Origin: Bacilli bacterium
Lineage (GTDB): Bacteria; Bacillota_I; Bacilli_A; ML615J-28; CAG-698
Assembly (NCBI GenBank): GCA_028691715.1
Contig: JAQUYR010000054.1
Location: 1,469 to 7,761 of the forward strand
Length of the DNA: 6,293 bases
Direction: 5' to 3'
Each line of letters begins with the position of its first letter. Position 1 is the stretch's first letter. The notes beneath the pieces were generated by a model, which saw only the letters and a program-made list of their open reading frames with translations, was not told the DNA's origin and ran no database searches. The translations under genes were made by a program, and so were the position numbers. Of the stretch, positions 5,754 to 6,293 are shown in pieces.

Positions 5754-6293
5754 TGGAAGAAGTATTTAAAATTGAGAATGTAAATCTGTATTATGCCAGT
5801 AATCATGTTCTAAAAGATATAAATATATCTCTATATAAGAATAAAATAACAGCATTTATTGGCCCTAGTGGCTGTGGTAAATCAACATTTCTCAGATGTT
5901 TTAACCGGATGAATGATTTGATCGAGAACTGCCATGAAACAGGAAATATTGAGTTCAATAAAACAGATATCAACAAGATGAATCCTATTGAACTGAGGAC
6001 AAAAGTTGGTATGGTTTTTCAAAATCCCAATCCCTTTCCCATGTCCATTTTTGACAATGTTGCTTATGGACCACGATGCCAGGGTATTAAAAACAAGGCT
6101 AGACTAAATCAAATAGTCATCGACTCACTTAAAAAGGCTAGTCTCTATGAAGAAGTAAGGGATCGTTTAAAGGATAATGCTCTGGGATTATCCGGTGGTC
6201 AACAACAGCGATTATGCATTGCTCGGTGTATTGCTATGCAGCCAGAGGTTATCTTAATGGATGAACCGACTAGTGCTCTCGATCCTATTGCCA
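5753..6293 (+). CDS. pstB: Phosphate ABC transporter ATP-binding protein PstB (3' partial)
   Basis: ATPase on the cytoplasmic side that drives phosphate import through PstCA. The first 180 residues are present of about 250 usual for the family. Visible motifs: Walker A GPSGCGKST (37-45), followed by the PstB-specific FLRCFNRMNDLI; Q-loop FQNPNPFPMSIFDNVAYGPR with Gln90; signature LSGGQQQR (146-153); Walker B VILMDEP (166-172); D-loop SALD (174-177). The stretch KDNALGLSGGQQQRLCIARC is nearly diagnostic for PstB among ABC ATPases. The switch His and the C-terminus lie beyond the window. The ATG overlaps the pstA stop by one base (TAATG) and has a strong ribosome binding site, so it is cotranscribed and probably translationally coupled. 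A phoU gene often follows pstB in such operons but cannot be seen here. Confidence 0.97.
   Translation, partial: MEEVFKIENVNLYYASNHVLKDINISLYKNKITAFIGPSGCGKSTFLRCFNRMNDLIENCHETGNIEFNKTDINKMNPIELRTKVGMVFQNPNPFPMSIFDNVAYGPRCQGIKNKARLNQIVIDSLKKASLYEEVRDRLKDNALGLSGGQQQRLCIARCIAMQPEVILMDEPTSALDPIA

Noticed and set aside
1..6293. CRISPR arrays, tRNA/rRNA genes, insertion sequences or attachment sites
   Set aside because: No regularly spaced long repeats, transposase-like frames, terminal inverted repeats or tRNA-like folds were seen; the window is almost entirely coding.

Overview
The window is AT-rich, uses the standard genetic code (TGG for Trp, TGA as a stop), and has Gram-positive style ribosome binding sites. 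This points to a low-GC bacterium of the Bacillota or a close relative; I cannot name the genus. It holds five genes, all on the + strand, in two transcription units. Nothing was found on the - strand beyond shadow frames.

Region 1 (1-2537) is the 3' part of a large cyclic-di-GMP signalling gene: four PAS sensor domains, a GGDEF diguanylate cyclase domain and an HD-GYP phosphodiesterase domain. Both catalytic motifs are intact. The frame is open to base 3, so the true start lies upstream of the window. A clear rho-independent terminator (2542-2570) ends this unit.

Region 2 (2571-2666) is a compact control region. Three exact TTTACA repeats, starting 11 and 10 bases apart, look like a Bacillota PhoP box. 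One of them can serve as the -35 of a promoter with an extended -10.

Region 3 (2667-6293) is a high-affinity phosphate-uptake operon in the order pstS-pstC-pstA-pstB, with pstB running off the end. PstS would bind phosphate outside the cell, PstC and PstA form the membrane channel, and PstB hydrolyses ATP. A GAAA-capped hairpin between pstS and pstC probably lets the binding protein be made in excess. pstC/pstA overlap as ATGA and pstA/pstB as TAATG.

The standout is PstS. Its two sequence halves are in swapped order: the usual C-terminal half follows the lipoprotein signal directly, and the usual N-terminal half comes last, joined by a linker of about 22 residues. All recognisable phosphate-binding motifs are kept. 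This is a circular permutation of the PstS fold. The partner permease PstA also carries an unusual insert of about 130 residues on the outer face after its first membrane helix, part of which resembles a PDZ fold. Together these suggest a remodelled phosphate importer.
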